Both the position numbers and the translations under genes were made by a program. The notes under the pieces are model-generated. The model was not told where the DNA came from. It saw nothing but the letters and a program-made list of their open reading frames with translations, and searched no databases. Of a stretch of 38,436 nucleotides of DNA, positions 9,101-17,192 are shown piece by piece. Location: positions 1 through 38,436 of the forward strand of contig JAKSPJ010000020.1 of the NCBI GenBank assembly GCA_024404915.1, read 5' to 3'. Source of the stretch: Oscillospiraceae bacterium (GTDB lineage Bacteria; Bacillota; Clostridia; Oscillospirales; Ruminococcaceae). Positions within the stretch are counted from its first letter, which is position 1, and every line of letters starts with the position of its first letter.

Positions 9101-9907
9101 ATGATCTGGAATGCAAAAAACGGCAAAGTGCAGATTGGCGATACAGAAATGAGCTATGCTTCCTTCGGCTCAGGGAATAAGGTATTGATTCTTCTGCCTG
9201 GTTTATCAGACGGACTCGTTACAGTAGACGGAAAAGCTCTTATACTGGCTGCACCATACAGGCTGTTTTTCAAAGATTATACTGTATATATGTTCAGCAG
9301 AAAGAATAATATGCCGGATAACTATTCCATCAGGGAAATGGCGGATGACCATGCCGCAGCAATCAGAAAGCTTGGGATTCAGAAAGCATCTGTCCTGGGT
9401 GTATCCCAGGGGGGAATGATTGCACAGTATCTGGCAGTCAATCATGCTGATCTGACAGAGAAACTTGTCATTGCGGTTTCTGCCCCCAATGCCAATGACA
9501 CGCTTCGTCCTGTTATCGAAGCATGGATAGAATTGGCAAAGCAGGGAAACTATAAGCAGCTTATGATTGATACCGCAGAAAAAAGCTACTCCGAAGCATA
9601 TCTGAAAAAGTATCAGAAAATGTATCCTTTCATCGGATTGATCGGCAAGCCGAAGAGTTTTCACAGATTTCTGGTCAATGCAAATGCAATCCTGCATTTT
9701 GACTGTTCTGATGCACTTGAAAAAATTACCTGTCCGACTCTGATTATCGGAGGAGAAACGGATCAGATCGTTGGTCCGCTTGCTTCGTATCAGATGCACG
9801 AAAAAATTAAGGGCAGTGAAATTTATATGTACAAGGAATTCGGACACGCCGCATACGAGGAAGCAGCTGATTTTTACAGGCGTGTATTTGATTTCCTGGT
9901 TCAGTAA
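9101..9907 (+). CDS. Alpha/beta-fold hydrolase
   Basis: The 268-residue cytoplasmic protein has the alpha/beta hydrolase layout: an oxyanion-loop region L-L-P-G-L (about 31-35), nucleophile elbow G-V-S102-Q-G-G, acid D221 in the G-G-E-T-D strand and catalytic H249 in F-G-H-A. All three triad residues are present, so it should be an active esterase, lipase or related hydrolase. The substrate cannot be read from the sequence. GGAGG at 9087-9091 is 9 nt before the ATG. There is no signal peptide, unlike the esterase upstream. It may be co-transcribed with the DUF3592-like gene 93 nt downstream, as no terminator is seen between them. Confidence 0.85.
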   Translation: MIWNAKNGKVQIGDTEMSYASFGSGNKVLILLPGLSDGLVTVDGKALILAAPYRLFFKDYTVYMFSRKNNMPDNYSIREMADDHAAAIRKLGIQKASVLGVSQGGMIAQYLAVNHADLTEKLVIAVSAPNANDTLRPVIEAWIELAKQGNYKQLMIDTAEKSYSEAYLKKYQKMYPFIGLIGKPKSFHRFLVNANAILHFDCSDALEKITCPTLIIGGETDQIVGPLASYQMHEKIKGSEIYMYKEFGHAAYEEAADFYRRVFDFLVQ

Positions 9908-10000
9908 ATCGGGGATATAAAGTGTCCGGCAGTTCAGAACAGAATCCGTATGCGAATCATACAATCAGACTACAAAGAAAAAGGAATTTGAGGAATTATT

Positions 10001-10432
10001 ATGCGTGAACGCACAAAAACAGAGAACTTATTCAAAAAGTGTATCATAATCATTGGCGGGCTGGCTGTTCTCATCAGCGGCTTATTTCTGAATATGAGGC
10101 AACAAAAGCGGATTGAAATCTGCACAGGCAGTACCACAGGCATTATTACAGGAGAACGGGGCTTTCAATATAAGAAAGGCAGCAGCCACCAAAGAAAATT
10201 CAGGCCCCAGGCAGAGTATACGGTTGACAGCATTTCCTATACAACAGAGGGCTCTCCCGTTCCGTTTCATTCGGAGAAGGGAACCGAGGTGACGGTGATG
10301 TATAATCCGCTGAATCCTGCCGAAGCCTATCTGCCGGATTACAACAGCCATTCATACGGTGCAGTCTGTGTCCTTGGCGTGCTTATGCTGATTCTGGGTA
10401 CAGTCTCTGCGGTGAGAGAAATCAAAAAATAA
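10001..10432 (+). CDS. DUF3592-like membrane protein
   Basis: The protein has 143 residues with two transmembrane segments (about 13-31 and 118-137) flanking a 75-residue extracytoplasmic beta domain. That domain contains T-G-x-I-x-G near its start, Y-T-V-D-x-x-x-Y-T-T-E-G, and G-T-E-V-T-V-M-Y-N-P-x-N-P-A-E-A-Y-L near its end. This matches my recollection of the DUF3592 family. Function is unknown. A GAGG motif precedes the ATG, and a terminator follows at 10455. Confidence 0.75.
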   Translation: MRERTKTENLFKKCIIIIGGLAVLISGLFLNMRQQKRIEICTGSTTGIITGERGFQYKKGSSHQRKFRPQAEYTVDSISYTTEGSPVPFHSEKGTEVTVMYNPLNPAEAYLPDYNSHSYGAVCVLGVLMLILGTVSAVREIKK

Positions 10433-10454
10433 AAGGCATAGGAATCACAAAACG

Positions 10455-10484
10455 GAACCCACCTTTGCGGCGGGTTCTGTTTTT
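10455..10484 (+). terminator. Intrinsic terminator
   Basis: GAACCC-A-CC (10455-10463) pairs with GG-C-GGGTTC (10469-10477) with one mismatch and is followed by TGTTTTT. It ends the 9101-10432 unit. Confidence 0.8.
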
Positions 10485-10528
10485 ATAGAAATCCGATGCT
10501 GAACCGGGAATATTTTTCTGAAAAACAA

Positions 10529-10558
10529 TAGACAAAGGATGCGGATTTATGCTATAAT
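10529..10558 (+). promoter_or_regulatory. Promoter of the winged-helix/DUF218-like gene
   Basis: TAGACA (10529-10534) and TATAAT (10553-10558) are spaced by 18 bp. Confidence 0.65.
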
Positions 10559-10614
10559 GTATAATAGGGTAAGAAACGGGCACAATAATCATTCTAACAG
10601 AAAGGGGCATCTTT

Positions 10615-12309
10615 ATGTCAAGGATTTTGCAGCTGAGGGACAGCATCTCCTATGATTTTGACAGAAATACGCTGTTCGATAATGGAAACCGGACGGAAAA
10701 ATTCCTTACGGGCATGCAATTGCACTTACTGGAATATTTTGCTTCGAATCGCAGCATCCGTCTGAATATGAACAAGATTATAGAATACATGTACGGTCAG
10801 GGAAATATAGAATATGGTCTGGATAATTCCGAAAAAAATATCCGGAATCTGATTTCACAGATCAACAAACGCTTTTCAGAGATTCTTGAACATGAAAAAA
10901 TCATTCAGAATGAAAGAGGCATCGGCTATCGCTGCAGCTATGCGCTGACTGAAGTGAAAGAGGACGTAGAAACGGAATTGGAAACGCTGTATGCCAAATC
11001 CTTTTCCTCTCCTGCGGAATACTGTCAGCAGCATGGCATTTTGGGCTTTTCTGACCAGGCCATTGAGCCGATTCCATTTTTGCAGAATAAATCCGAGCTT
11101 TATATTCTCAGCACCACAGGCATCAATCTGATCCGGAAGCTGGCAGAACAGCTGATTCCTGAAATGCTGGAGAAACAGGGAAATATTCATGTTATCATTG
11201 CAAACAAGCATTCGGACTTTATAGAGGATGTTGAAGTCATTGAAGGCAGAACACTTGATTTGTCCCGTGAGTTTACGATGGTAATCGAGGATTTGCAGAG
11301 AGCGGTCGTTCGCACAAGGAGAAAATGCGGCACAAATCCCATTGGAAAGATTTTCTTCGGATGCAGCTTTACATTGCTTCGGCAGACAATCACTATGGGC
11401 ATTGACCGGGATCAGAAAGCATGGGGATGTCTCTCTTTGACGCTGCCACCCAGACGAACCATATCCGGAACCAGCACCTTTGCCTTTGAAGGGGATATCC
11501 ATGATAAAAACTCCTGGGCATTTACTGCGTATCAGCATTTTATGGAAATGAAGTCTCTTGCTGAGAGCAGAAATGCGTGGGTTGAAATCACAGAGAATAT
11601 CAATCCCCAGACATTCTATTTCAGATATTCCCGTGAAAATGCCACACGGCGCGGATGGGAAAGTCTGCAAAGCACTGTGCAGATGGATATGCAGAGATAC
11701 CATGAGGAATGTCAGGGCGAATTGATTGAAGTTGCAGCACAGCACCCGTTACAGGATGGAAAACCCGGCCTGGAATTCCGCTTCCGCCTGGATTATGCCT
11801 ATGAACTGTATCAGCAGCTGGTGCAGAGGAAGGATGCAGAAAGGGTGCATATTTACATTCCCGGCAGTCTCCATGGTTCGGATGCCTGCGCCCTGAGTGA
11901 TGCAGGTGTGCAGTATCTGATGGAGCGTGGCATTCCCCGGGAAAACCTGATGGGAGACGAGAAAAACCGGGAATATAAAGGAAACAAGGGCGTTTATAAT
12001 TCTGCGGATGAATGCTATGTGGCATCTATAATTTTTCTGAACGGCCGCTATCGCCATCTTCGGGTCGTCTGTTCCCCGAATCAGATGATGCGCAAACAAT
12101 TATTCTATCTGCAATTTCATGTTATCCCTATGTTCTACACGGTGCCTGTGGAATCAGAACAGCTGTTCCATAATCCGCTGTATGAAGTGTTTGATGCCAT
12201 TCCCAATCTGCTGTATTATGACAAAACATGGCAGGATGAGGACAGCTTTGATGCCATCCGTACCCGCACCGAGCGGCAGCCCGGCTTTTCAGCGAAGAAA
12301 ACAAAATAA
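10615..12309 (+). CDS. Winged-helix regulator fused to a DUF218/ElyC-like domain
   Basis: The 564-residue protein has no signal peptide or membrane segment. Residues about 20-105 look like an OmpR-type winged-helix domain: a helix with N-I-R-N-L-I-S-Q-I-N-K-R-F, then I-I-Q-N-E-R-G-I-G-Y-R-C as the beta-hairpin wing. Residues about 155-330 are an alpha/beta region of unknown family. Residues about 410-505 match the DUF218 (YdcF/ElyC) pattern: strand V-H-I-Y-I-P-G-S, then S-D-A-G-V-Q-Y-L-M-E-R-G-I-P, E-Y-K-G-N-K-G-V-Y-N-S-A, and R-V-V-C-S-P-N-Q-M-M-R. DUF218 proteins are normally stand-alone envelope proteins, so a cytoplasmic fusion to a DNA-binding domain is unusual. It probably senses a ligand and regulates transcription; targets are unknown. 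An AGAAAGGGGC site precedes the ATG. Confidence 0.65.
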   Translation: MSRILQLRDSISYDFDRNTLFDNGNRTEKFLTGMQLHLLEYFASNRSIRLNMNKIIEYMYGQGNIEYGLDNSEKNIRNLISQINKRFSEILEHEKIIQNERGIGYRCSYALTEVKEDVETELETLYAKSFSSPAEYCQQHGILGFSDQAIEPIPFLQNKSELYILSTTGINLIRKLAEQLIPEMLEKQGNIHVIIANKHSDFIEDVEVIEGRTLDLSREFTMVIEDLQRAVVRTRRKCGTNPIGKIFFGCSFTLLRQTITMGIDRDQKAWGCLSLTLPPRRTISGTSTFAFEGDIHDKNSWAFTAYQHFMEMKSLAESRNAWVEITENINPQTFYFRYSRENATRRGWESLQSTVQMDMQRYHEECQGELIEVAAQHPLQDGKPGLEFRFRLDYAYELYQQLVQRKDAERVHIYIPGSLHGSDACALSDAGVQYLMERGIPRENLMGDEKNREYKGNKGVYNSADECYVASIIFLNGRYRHLRVVCSPNQMMRKQLFYLQFHVIPMFYTVPVESEQLFHNPLYEVFDAIPNLLYYDKTWQDEDSFDAIRTRTERQPGFSAKKTK

Positions 12310-12317
12310 AATAAAAC

Positions 12318-12354
12318 CAATCCGTCTGCAGAAAAATGCTCTGTGGGCGGATTG
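12318..12354 (+). terminator. Terminator-like hairpin
   Basis: A 15-bp stem with G-U pairs (12318-12332 with 12340-12354) lies 9 nt after the stop of the preceding gene. It is followed only by a mixed ATTCTCTGT, so termination may be partial. Confidence 0.55.
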
Positions 12355-12446
12355 ATTCTCTGTATGCCAATTTCTATGAATTCTGCTGGTTTTTTACTGA
12401 ATCTTTGTGTAATTCATCAAACATTTATGAAACCGGGGGAATATAC

Positions 12447-12475
12447 TTGTATTATCATTCCTATTATGATATACT
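12447..12475 (+). promoter_or_regulatory. Putative promoter of the CrtO-like gene
   Basis: TTGTAT (12447-12452) and TATACT (12470-12475) are spaced by 17 bp in an AT-rich gap (12355-12536) with no other gene. Confidence 0.5.
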
Positions 12476-12536
12476 TGTATGTATACAACCTGGAAGCGTA
12501 CAAGTTTTTGAAAGCGAAGAATGAGACAGAAAGGAT

Positions 12537-13094
12537 ATGATTTTCTTGCTTGCAAAACTCACCAAAGCTGCCGCTTGTACCGTGTCTGTATTGACCATGG
12601 TTTTCGCCTTGCTGTATCAGGAAACCGGCCTGGGATTGCTCAAATCCCTCGCCATTACCTTCGGCACATTCAGCTATCATTTTCTGATGCGGCTTGCAGT
12701 CGGCTATCTGACAAACGGCATTTTTCATAACAGAATCAATTACAGCCGCAAATGGTTTCAGCCCCATAAATGGGAAGAAGGGCTGTATCAGATTCTGCGT
12801 GTGAAACAGTGGAAAGACCATATGCCCACATTTGCACCGGATATGCTGGATATCAGAAAGCACAGCTGGGAGGAAATTGCAGGGGCAATGTGCCAGGCGG
12901 AAATAGTGCATACGATTATTGCAGTATGCAGTTTTCTCCCGATTGCTGCCAGCCTCATATGGGAGTCTTTCCCGGTATTCTTTCTGACATCTCTGGCAGC
13001 CTGCTGTATTGACTGCCTGTTTGTAATCATACAGAGATATAACAGGCCGAGAGTCCTGCGAATAATAGAGAAAAAACAGAAACGCAGCAGGTGA
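12537..13094 (+). CDS. CrtO-like (glycosyl-diaponeurosporenoate acyltransferase family) membrane protein
   Basis: The 185-residue membrane protein has hydrophobic segments at about 10-30, 32-55, 120-142 and 146-163. Its core resembles staphylococcal CrtO, the last enzyme of staphyloxanthin synthesis: V-K-Q-W-K-D near 85, a conserved A-E-x-x-H (about 121-125), and I-I-Q-R-Y-N-R-P-R near the end. No carotenoid gene is nearby, so it may acylate a different glycolipid; only the family is supported. AGAAAGGAT abuts the ATG at 12537, so the in-frame TTG at 12546 could be the true start. It may be co-transcribed with the dockerin gene 68 nt downstream, as no terminator separates them. Confidence 0.65.
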   Translation: MIFLLAKLTKAAACTVSVLTMVFALLYQETGLGLLKSLAITFGTFSYHFLMRLAVGYLTNGIFHNRINYSRKWFQPHKWEEGLYQILRVKQWKDHMPTFAPDMLDIRKHSWEEIAGAMCQAEIVHTIIAVCSFLPIAASLIWESFPVFFLTSLAACCIDCLFVIIQRYNRPRVLRIIEKKQKRSR

Positions 13095-13162
13095 CTGCCT
13101 GACTGCGAAGCATCGGATATCTGCTGAATATTTCAGCTGATAATATAAAGGAGGATTGGATT

Positions 13163-15295
13163 ATGAAAAAAACACTGTCTGTAATCGCTGCCATGACGCT
13201 CTGTCTGACAGCGGCCCCCATGTACGGGGTAATGACCTATGCAGAGGATGACCCGCTCTTAACGCTGGCCCCGGATGAAGAGCTGCCCGGCTTTCTCCCC
13301 AGAACATTGGAGGATTACGAGGGATTCCGGGAGAATATCGGCCGGTATGCCTTTATCGACAGCTATCTGCTGTACTGCGACGAAGTAAACTACAGTCTCG
13401 GCATTGATGTTGTTCTGGAACAGGACGGCAATGGGGCACTCAAAGAAATTACCCATTATACAATTGAAACCGATGAGATGCTGGATGGTGCGCCTTCCAG
13501 GGCAGTTTATCTTTATCAGGCAGTAACCCCGGGTGTGCTGGATGCTGACATTCTGTATCAATACCCGGATGAGAAGGCAGAGCCTTCCCGGCAGTACTCC
13601 GGGTGTCTCATGGTTGATATGGATCTGACAATCACCGAACTGGGGCAGCATCTGCCGCCGCTGGAGGAAGATCAGGCACGAATTGTCTATCTGGATTACA
13701 GCTCCAGACGCAGACTCCAGAATACCCTGTTTAAAGATCAGGAGAATCCCTGCAGTATCAGCACAAATATCCGTTATACGAACAATGAAGGGATGGAAGT
13801 TTCATCGGGGCCCATTTATATGGTTGAAGCAAACCCCACATTCTGCGACCTTGCAAAATATGCAAAGCCTCCCTTCACATTCAGCGTGTATTCCGGGACT
13901 GCACCGAAGGGATATCTTGTATTGGATGAAGATATCCATGTAATTCAGAATACAAACGGTTCTCTTGATATCATATTGCTGGCAAGAACAGATATCAGCG
14001 GCGATGTGAATTATGACGGCAATGTGGACTTGGCGGATGTCCTTTTAGTGCAGGAATATCTGACAGGAAAAACCAGATCCCTGACAGATATGTATATGTA
14101 TCTGGCGGATATGGACCACAATGACGTTGTGGACGTCAGAGACTATTCCATGCTGAAGCACGAAGTCCTGAAAAACGGCTATATCCAGAAGACCTATATC
14201 AGCGCAGAGGATGTGGTCCGCATCATGCAGAAGGACACAGTCACCATGAGCGATTTTGAAACCTATATCATCTATCAATATGGTGAGGAGCTGGGCTATG
14301 CAGAAAACGTGGTGCTGTATATAACAGATGACACTATTTATACATTGTATGTCTATGCGCCTGACGGCAATACGGTGGAAACGGTTTATGCATCGAAAGT
14401 CAATGACGGCATGAGTTTCCTGCTTACCAAGGAAAATGTGGAAGAGATTATGGGAGTAGACCCTAAGAAGCCGAAACTGGTTGCACCGACTGTGCACGCT
14501 CCCCACAGTAACCTGAGCGATTTGACAATCATTGGCGATACCCCCGGTCTGTATTCAGGCCCCGGATTGGATTATCCCTTGCTCAAGGCAGATATCTCCG
14601 GCGACTGGCTGGTGGAAGTCGGATACATGAAGGATAATGACGAGTGGGTTTATGTTTACGGTAGACAGAGCAGAGCTTTTGGCTGGATTAAAATTCACTG
14701 CACCGACAGCGATGAGATGAATCTGAGCTACTTTGAGCCGGCATGGGATAAGCCTGTGATTTATCTCTATCCGGAGGAGGAAACAGATGTACATGTGGAG
14801 CTGGAGCTGAAAAATGCCACACTGTCCACAACCTACCCGAAATACCGGAATGGCTGGGATGTTACCGCATCCCCGGACGGCACACTTGTCAATCAGGCAG
14901 ATGGTTCCCATCATAAATATCTGTTCTGGGATGCCACAAATGTCACTGCACCGATGGATTTCAGCGAGGGATTCTGCGTGGCAGGCAGCGACACAGAAAG
15001 CTTCCTGAAGGAAAAGCTGACCTATATGGGACTCACTGAACAGGAAATGAATGAGTTTATTGTGTACTGGCTGCCCAGAATGGAGCACAATGCGTATAAT
15101 CTGATTTCCTTCCAGGGAACAGCATACACAGACAACGCTGTGCTGAATATTACACCCACACCGGACAGCGTGCTGAGAGTCTTTATGGCATATATGCCCG
15201 TGAAAGAAGAAATAGAGATTGCACCCCAGGAGCTGGAAAGCTTCCAGAGAAACGGCTTTACCGTGGTGGAATGGGGCGGCACAGAAATCGGATAA
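13163..15295 (+). CDS. Secreted protein with internal dockerin, SH3-like and C-terminal KPVIYLYP domain
   Basis: The start has AAAGGAGG 8-9 nt upstream, and a signal peptide ends near residue 27. Residues 28-275 are an unrecognised region. Residues 277-335 are a dockerin with loops D-V-N-Y-D-G-N-V-D and D-M-D-H-N-D-V-V-D. It is internal, where most dockerins sit at an end. Residues about 455-515 resemble a bacterial SH3 domain (L-Y-S-G-P-G-x-D-Y and W-V-Y-V-Y-G...G-W-I-K). Residues 530-710 begin KPVIYLYPEEE and end FTVVEWGGTEIG. I recall this ending as a conserved domain of uncharacterised secreted bacterial proteins, but cannot name a family. The protein is probably exported to the cellulosome or cell wall; no catalytic residues are assigned. 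Confidence 0.75.
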   Translation: MKKTLSVIAAMTLCLTAAPMYGVMTYAEDDPLLTLAPDEELPGFLPRTLEDYEGFRENIGRYAFIDSYLLYCDEVNYSLGIDVVLEQDGNGALKEITHYTIETDEMLDGAPSRAVYLYQAVTPGVLDADILYQYPDEKAEPSRQYSGCLMVDMDLTITELGQHLPPLEEDQARIVYLDYSSRRRLQNTLFKDQENPCSISTNIRYTNNEGMEVSSGPIYMVEANPTFCDLAKYAKPPFTFSVYSGTAPKGYLVLDEDIHVIQNTNGSLDIILLARTDISGDVNYDGNVDLADVLLVQEYLTGKTRSLTDMYMYLADMDHNDVVDVRDYSMLKHEVLKNGYIQKTYISAEDVVRIMQKDTVTMSDFETYIIYQYGEELGYAENVVLYITDDTIYTLYVYAPDGNTVETVYASKVNDGMSFLLTKENVEEIMGVDPKKPKLVAPTVHAPHSNLSDLTIIGDTPGLYSGPGLDYPLLKADISGDWLVEVGYMKDNDEWVYVYGRQSRAFGWIKIHCTDSDEMNLSYFEPAWDKPVIYLYPEEETDVHVELELKNATLSTTYPKYRNGWDVTASPDGTLVNQADGSHHKYLFWDATNVTAPMDFSEGFCVAGSDTESFLKEKLTYMGLTEQEMNEFIVYWLPRMEHNAYNLISFQGTAYTDNAVLNITPTPDSVLRVFMAYMPVKEEIEIAPQELESFQRNGFTVVEWGGTEIG

Positions 15296-15327
15296 TACAG
15301 CGGAACGGTGAAACAAAAGATGAAAAT

Positions 15328-15364
15328 GCGTGGGAGAAAACGTTTGTTTTCTCTCACGCTTGTT
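15328..15364 (+). terminator. Terminator after the internal-dockerin gene
   Basis: A 14-bp stem with one G-U pair (15328-15341 with 15346-15359, loop GTTT) is followed by TTGTTTG. Its stem core GGAGAAAAC/GTTTTCTC closely resembles the terminator at 4969-5000. Confidence 0.8.
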
Positions 15365-15386
15365 TGATTCGCAAAAGGAGCAGGCT

Positions 15387-15869
15387 ATGAATCATCCGGA
15401 AATCTTAACGGCAATACTGGCTTTGGTATTCACCATACCAATTCCTATTATATTGATTGTATGCACAGTATTGTTTATAAAACAAGGACAGAAAAAACAT
15501 CCCCCATACCATAAAACAAATGCAATGGGAGATGTAACAGTCTATTTATTTGAGTGGTCAAGAGGCAGCAAATCATTATCTGATGAGTTCGCAGGAAAGT
15601 ATCAGGAATATCTGTTTGTGAACACAGTCAACGGATTCAAATATCAGCGTTCCGATAAAAAGAAGCTTGCAGATATTCTTTTCTTTGCGCTGTTTACAGT
15701 CGTATTGCTAGCCTTTCTTTTCCCGTGCATTTCCGAAGGCGCATTTCATTTGCTGTATTTTAGCTGCTTGTTTGCAGTTTATGCCTTTGCCATCCTGATG
15801 CTGTTTTCCATTGAATACGCAAATTTTCGCCTTGCAAAAAAATACCTCAAGGAAAACTGCACCTCATAA
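15387..15869 (+). CDS. Small membrane protein of unknown function
   Basis: AAGGAG at 15375-15380 sets the start at 15387 and rules out an in-frame GTG inside the preceding terminator. The 160-residue product has three predicted membrane segments: about 8-31, 97-117 and 121-143. Between the first two lies a hydrophilic loop of about 65 residues rich in Lys, Ser and aromatic residues. No family is recognised. The gene starts only 23 nt after the terminator and no separate promoter is obvious, so expression may depend on readthrough. Confidence 0.65.
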   Translation: MNHPEILTAILALVFTIPIPIILIVCTVLFIKQGQKKHPPYHKTNAMGDVTVYLFEWSRGSKSLSDEFAGKYQEYLFVNTVNGFKYQRSDKKKLADILFFALFTVVLLAFLFPCISEGAFHLLYFSCLFAVYAFAILMLFSIEYANFRLAKKYLKENCTS

Positions 15870-15876
15870 CCGAAGA

Positions 15877-15984
15877 ATGGCCATGTCTGCGGACAGCCGC
15901 AAGGACGCTGACCAGCAAGCCTTTGGAGAAAGCTTGTGCAAAACACGCTACTTACTGCGCCAAAGTGAGATTAGGTGCAATTAA
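15877..15984 (+). other. Possible 35-codon ORF or decayed coding fragment
   Basis: The gap 15870-16024 contains an open frame from an ATG at 15877 to a TAA at 15982-15984. It encodes 35 hydrophilic residues starting MAMSADSRKDADQQAF. There is no convincing ribosome binding site and no family is recognised. It may be a remnant or spurious. Confidence 0.2.
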
Positions 15985-16024
15985 AAAAGATTTAAGACAT
16001 GGGGCTGTTTTTACACAGAAGGAT

Positions 16025-16083
16025 TTCCATAAAATACAAAGGAGGGAAAACACAGGTTTTCCCTCCCCTTTCTATTTTATGGA
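16025..16083. terminator. Long bidirectional terminator palindrome
   Basis: The inner stem GGAGGGAAAAC (16041-16051) pairs perfectly with GTTTTCCCTCC (16056-16066). Outer arms TTCCATAAAATA (16025-16036) and TATTTTATGGAA (16072-16083) extend the palindrome. It lies downstream of the plus-strand membrane gene and of the minus-strand lipoprotein gene, so it can end both. Confidence 0.8.
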
Positions 16084-16133
16084 ATCTAAAGCTTCCGGTG
16101 GTTCAGAACAGAATCCATAACAACACCGGAAAG

Positions 16134-17069
16134 TCAATCCGGAATGGTGGCTGCGTAACCATTCAGGCCGGGCATTGCTTCTCCCAAAGCCTCCCCATAG
16201 CTCCAGGCATTGTAGCTATTCATCAAATGCCGCTGCCGTTCCGCATCATTCCAATACGCATAATCCGAGAAACGCAGCTGCAGGACTGCGGTATTATAAG
16301 GTGTCAGACTGTCGGCATAGGTCTGATACTGCGCCTTGAATTCCTGTGGTGTCACATTGGCATCCCCTGCCTGATAGGTTATGCTCGCTGTACTCCCAGT
16401 ATAAAGCTCTGACAGGCTGAATATCGTAGAACGGGTTTTTGTGGTGCAGTCAAACATATCCAGTCCTGTATAGCTTGTGGTGGCGTTTCCGTCCTGGGAA
16501 ATATTCAGATACTGGAAATGACCGTTTTCATTATTGAAAAACAGGCGGAAATCAGAGGGCTGCTGCGTTCCCGTATCATCCAGAATGCCGCCGCTTCCCG
16601 GCCATACATTCACCGTGGAATCCTGCATATTGGTATCGTAGGAATAAGCGGCTCTTTGTAGCGTATGGTTTTTGTATTCCCAGACATAATAGGTGTTGCA
16701 TCCATGTGCGCCACGAATGACCGGGCCTGTGACAAACTCCACTGCGCCGTCAATATCCACATCCTGGAACCAGAGATGCACTGCTGACGGCTCAGAAAAA
16801 CTCAGGTCCCCTTCCCAGAGATTCTGGTTTGCCATGACTGACACCACAATGCCGGGAAGCGGCGGCTCTTCCGGTTCAGCAGGCTCAGTCATTTCAGTGA
16901 CAGACGTGGTTGTTTCTGTTTCCGCAGGTGCGGCTGTTGTTTCAGATACGGTGGTGATTTCCTGTGCGGCAGGGTTTTCGGGTGCAGCGTCTGTTCCATC
17001 GGTACATCCGCTGAAGCTGCAAAGTACCATTGCGGATGCAAGACTTATCATCATTGTTTTCTTGTTCAT
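16134..17069 (-). CDS. Secreted lipoprotein of unknown function
   Basis: The start at 17069 (MNKKTMM) has AGGAGG 8 nt upstream; alternative in-frame ATGs at 17075 and 17096 fit less well. The signal peptide ends in the lipobox F-S-G-C (cysteine about residue 22). Residues about 23-72 form a Thr/Glu/Pro/Ala linker. The remaining 240 residues form an extracellular domain, rich in beta strand at its start (V-H-L-W-F-Q-D-V-D-I-D-G-A-V-E-F), with no recognised family. The linker style matches the lipoprotein at 6088-6870, suggesting similar surface display. The promoter region is abnormal (see 17109-17127). Confidence 0.75.
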   Translation of the reverse strand: MNKKTMMISLASAMVLCSFSGCTDGTDAAPENPAAQEITTVSETTAAPAETETTTSVTEMTEPAEPEEPPLPGIVVSVMANQNLWEGDLSFSEPSAVHLWFQDVDIDGAVEFVTGPVIRGAHGCNTYYVWEYKNHTLQRAAYSYDTNMQDSTVNVWPGSGGILDDTGTQQPSDFRLFFNNENGHFQYLNISQDGNATTSYTGLDMFDCTTKTRSTIFSLSELYTGSTASITYQAGDANVTPQEFKAQYQTYADSLTPYNTAVLQLRFSDYAYWNDAERQRHLMNSYNAWSYGEALGEAMPGLNGYAATIPD

Positions 17070-17108
17070 AATCATGTCCTCCTGCATATGATACAATCAT
17101 TATATCCG

Positions 17109-17127
17109 ATTATATCATAAATGTCAA
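17109..17127 (-). promoter_or_regulatory. Promoter remnant with 10-bp spacer deletion
   Basis: On the minus strand TTGACA (17122-17127) and TATAAT (17109-17114) are only 7 bp apart. Flanking bases match the LRR-gene promoters at 21785, 25645 and 29267, with the same surrounding sequence minus 10 bp of spacer. A normal sigma-A spacer is 16-18 bp, so the -35 cannot be used in the usual way. Confidence 0.6.
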
Positions 17128-17192
17128 TATGGATTGGATACATTAACAATGCACAACAGAAGGAAAAACTGACAAACGGTTCCTCATTTGTT

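Noticed and set aside
10876..11745. Minus-strand 289-codon frame
   Set aside because: It is antisense to the winged-helix/DUF218-like gene, which has a promoter, start signal and recognisable domains.
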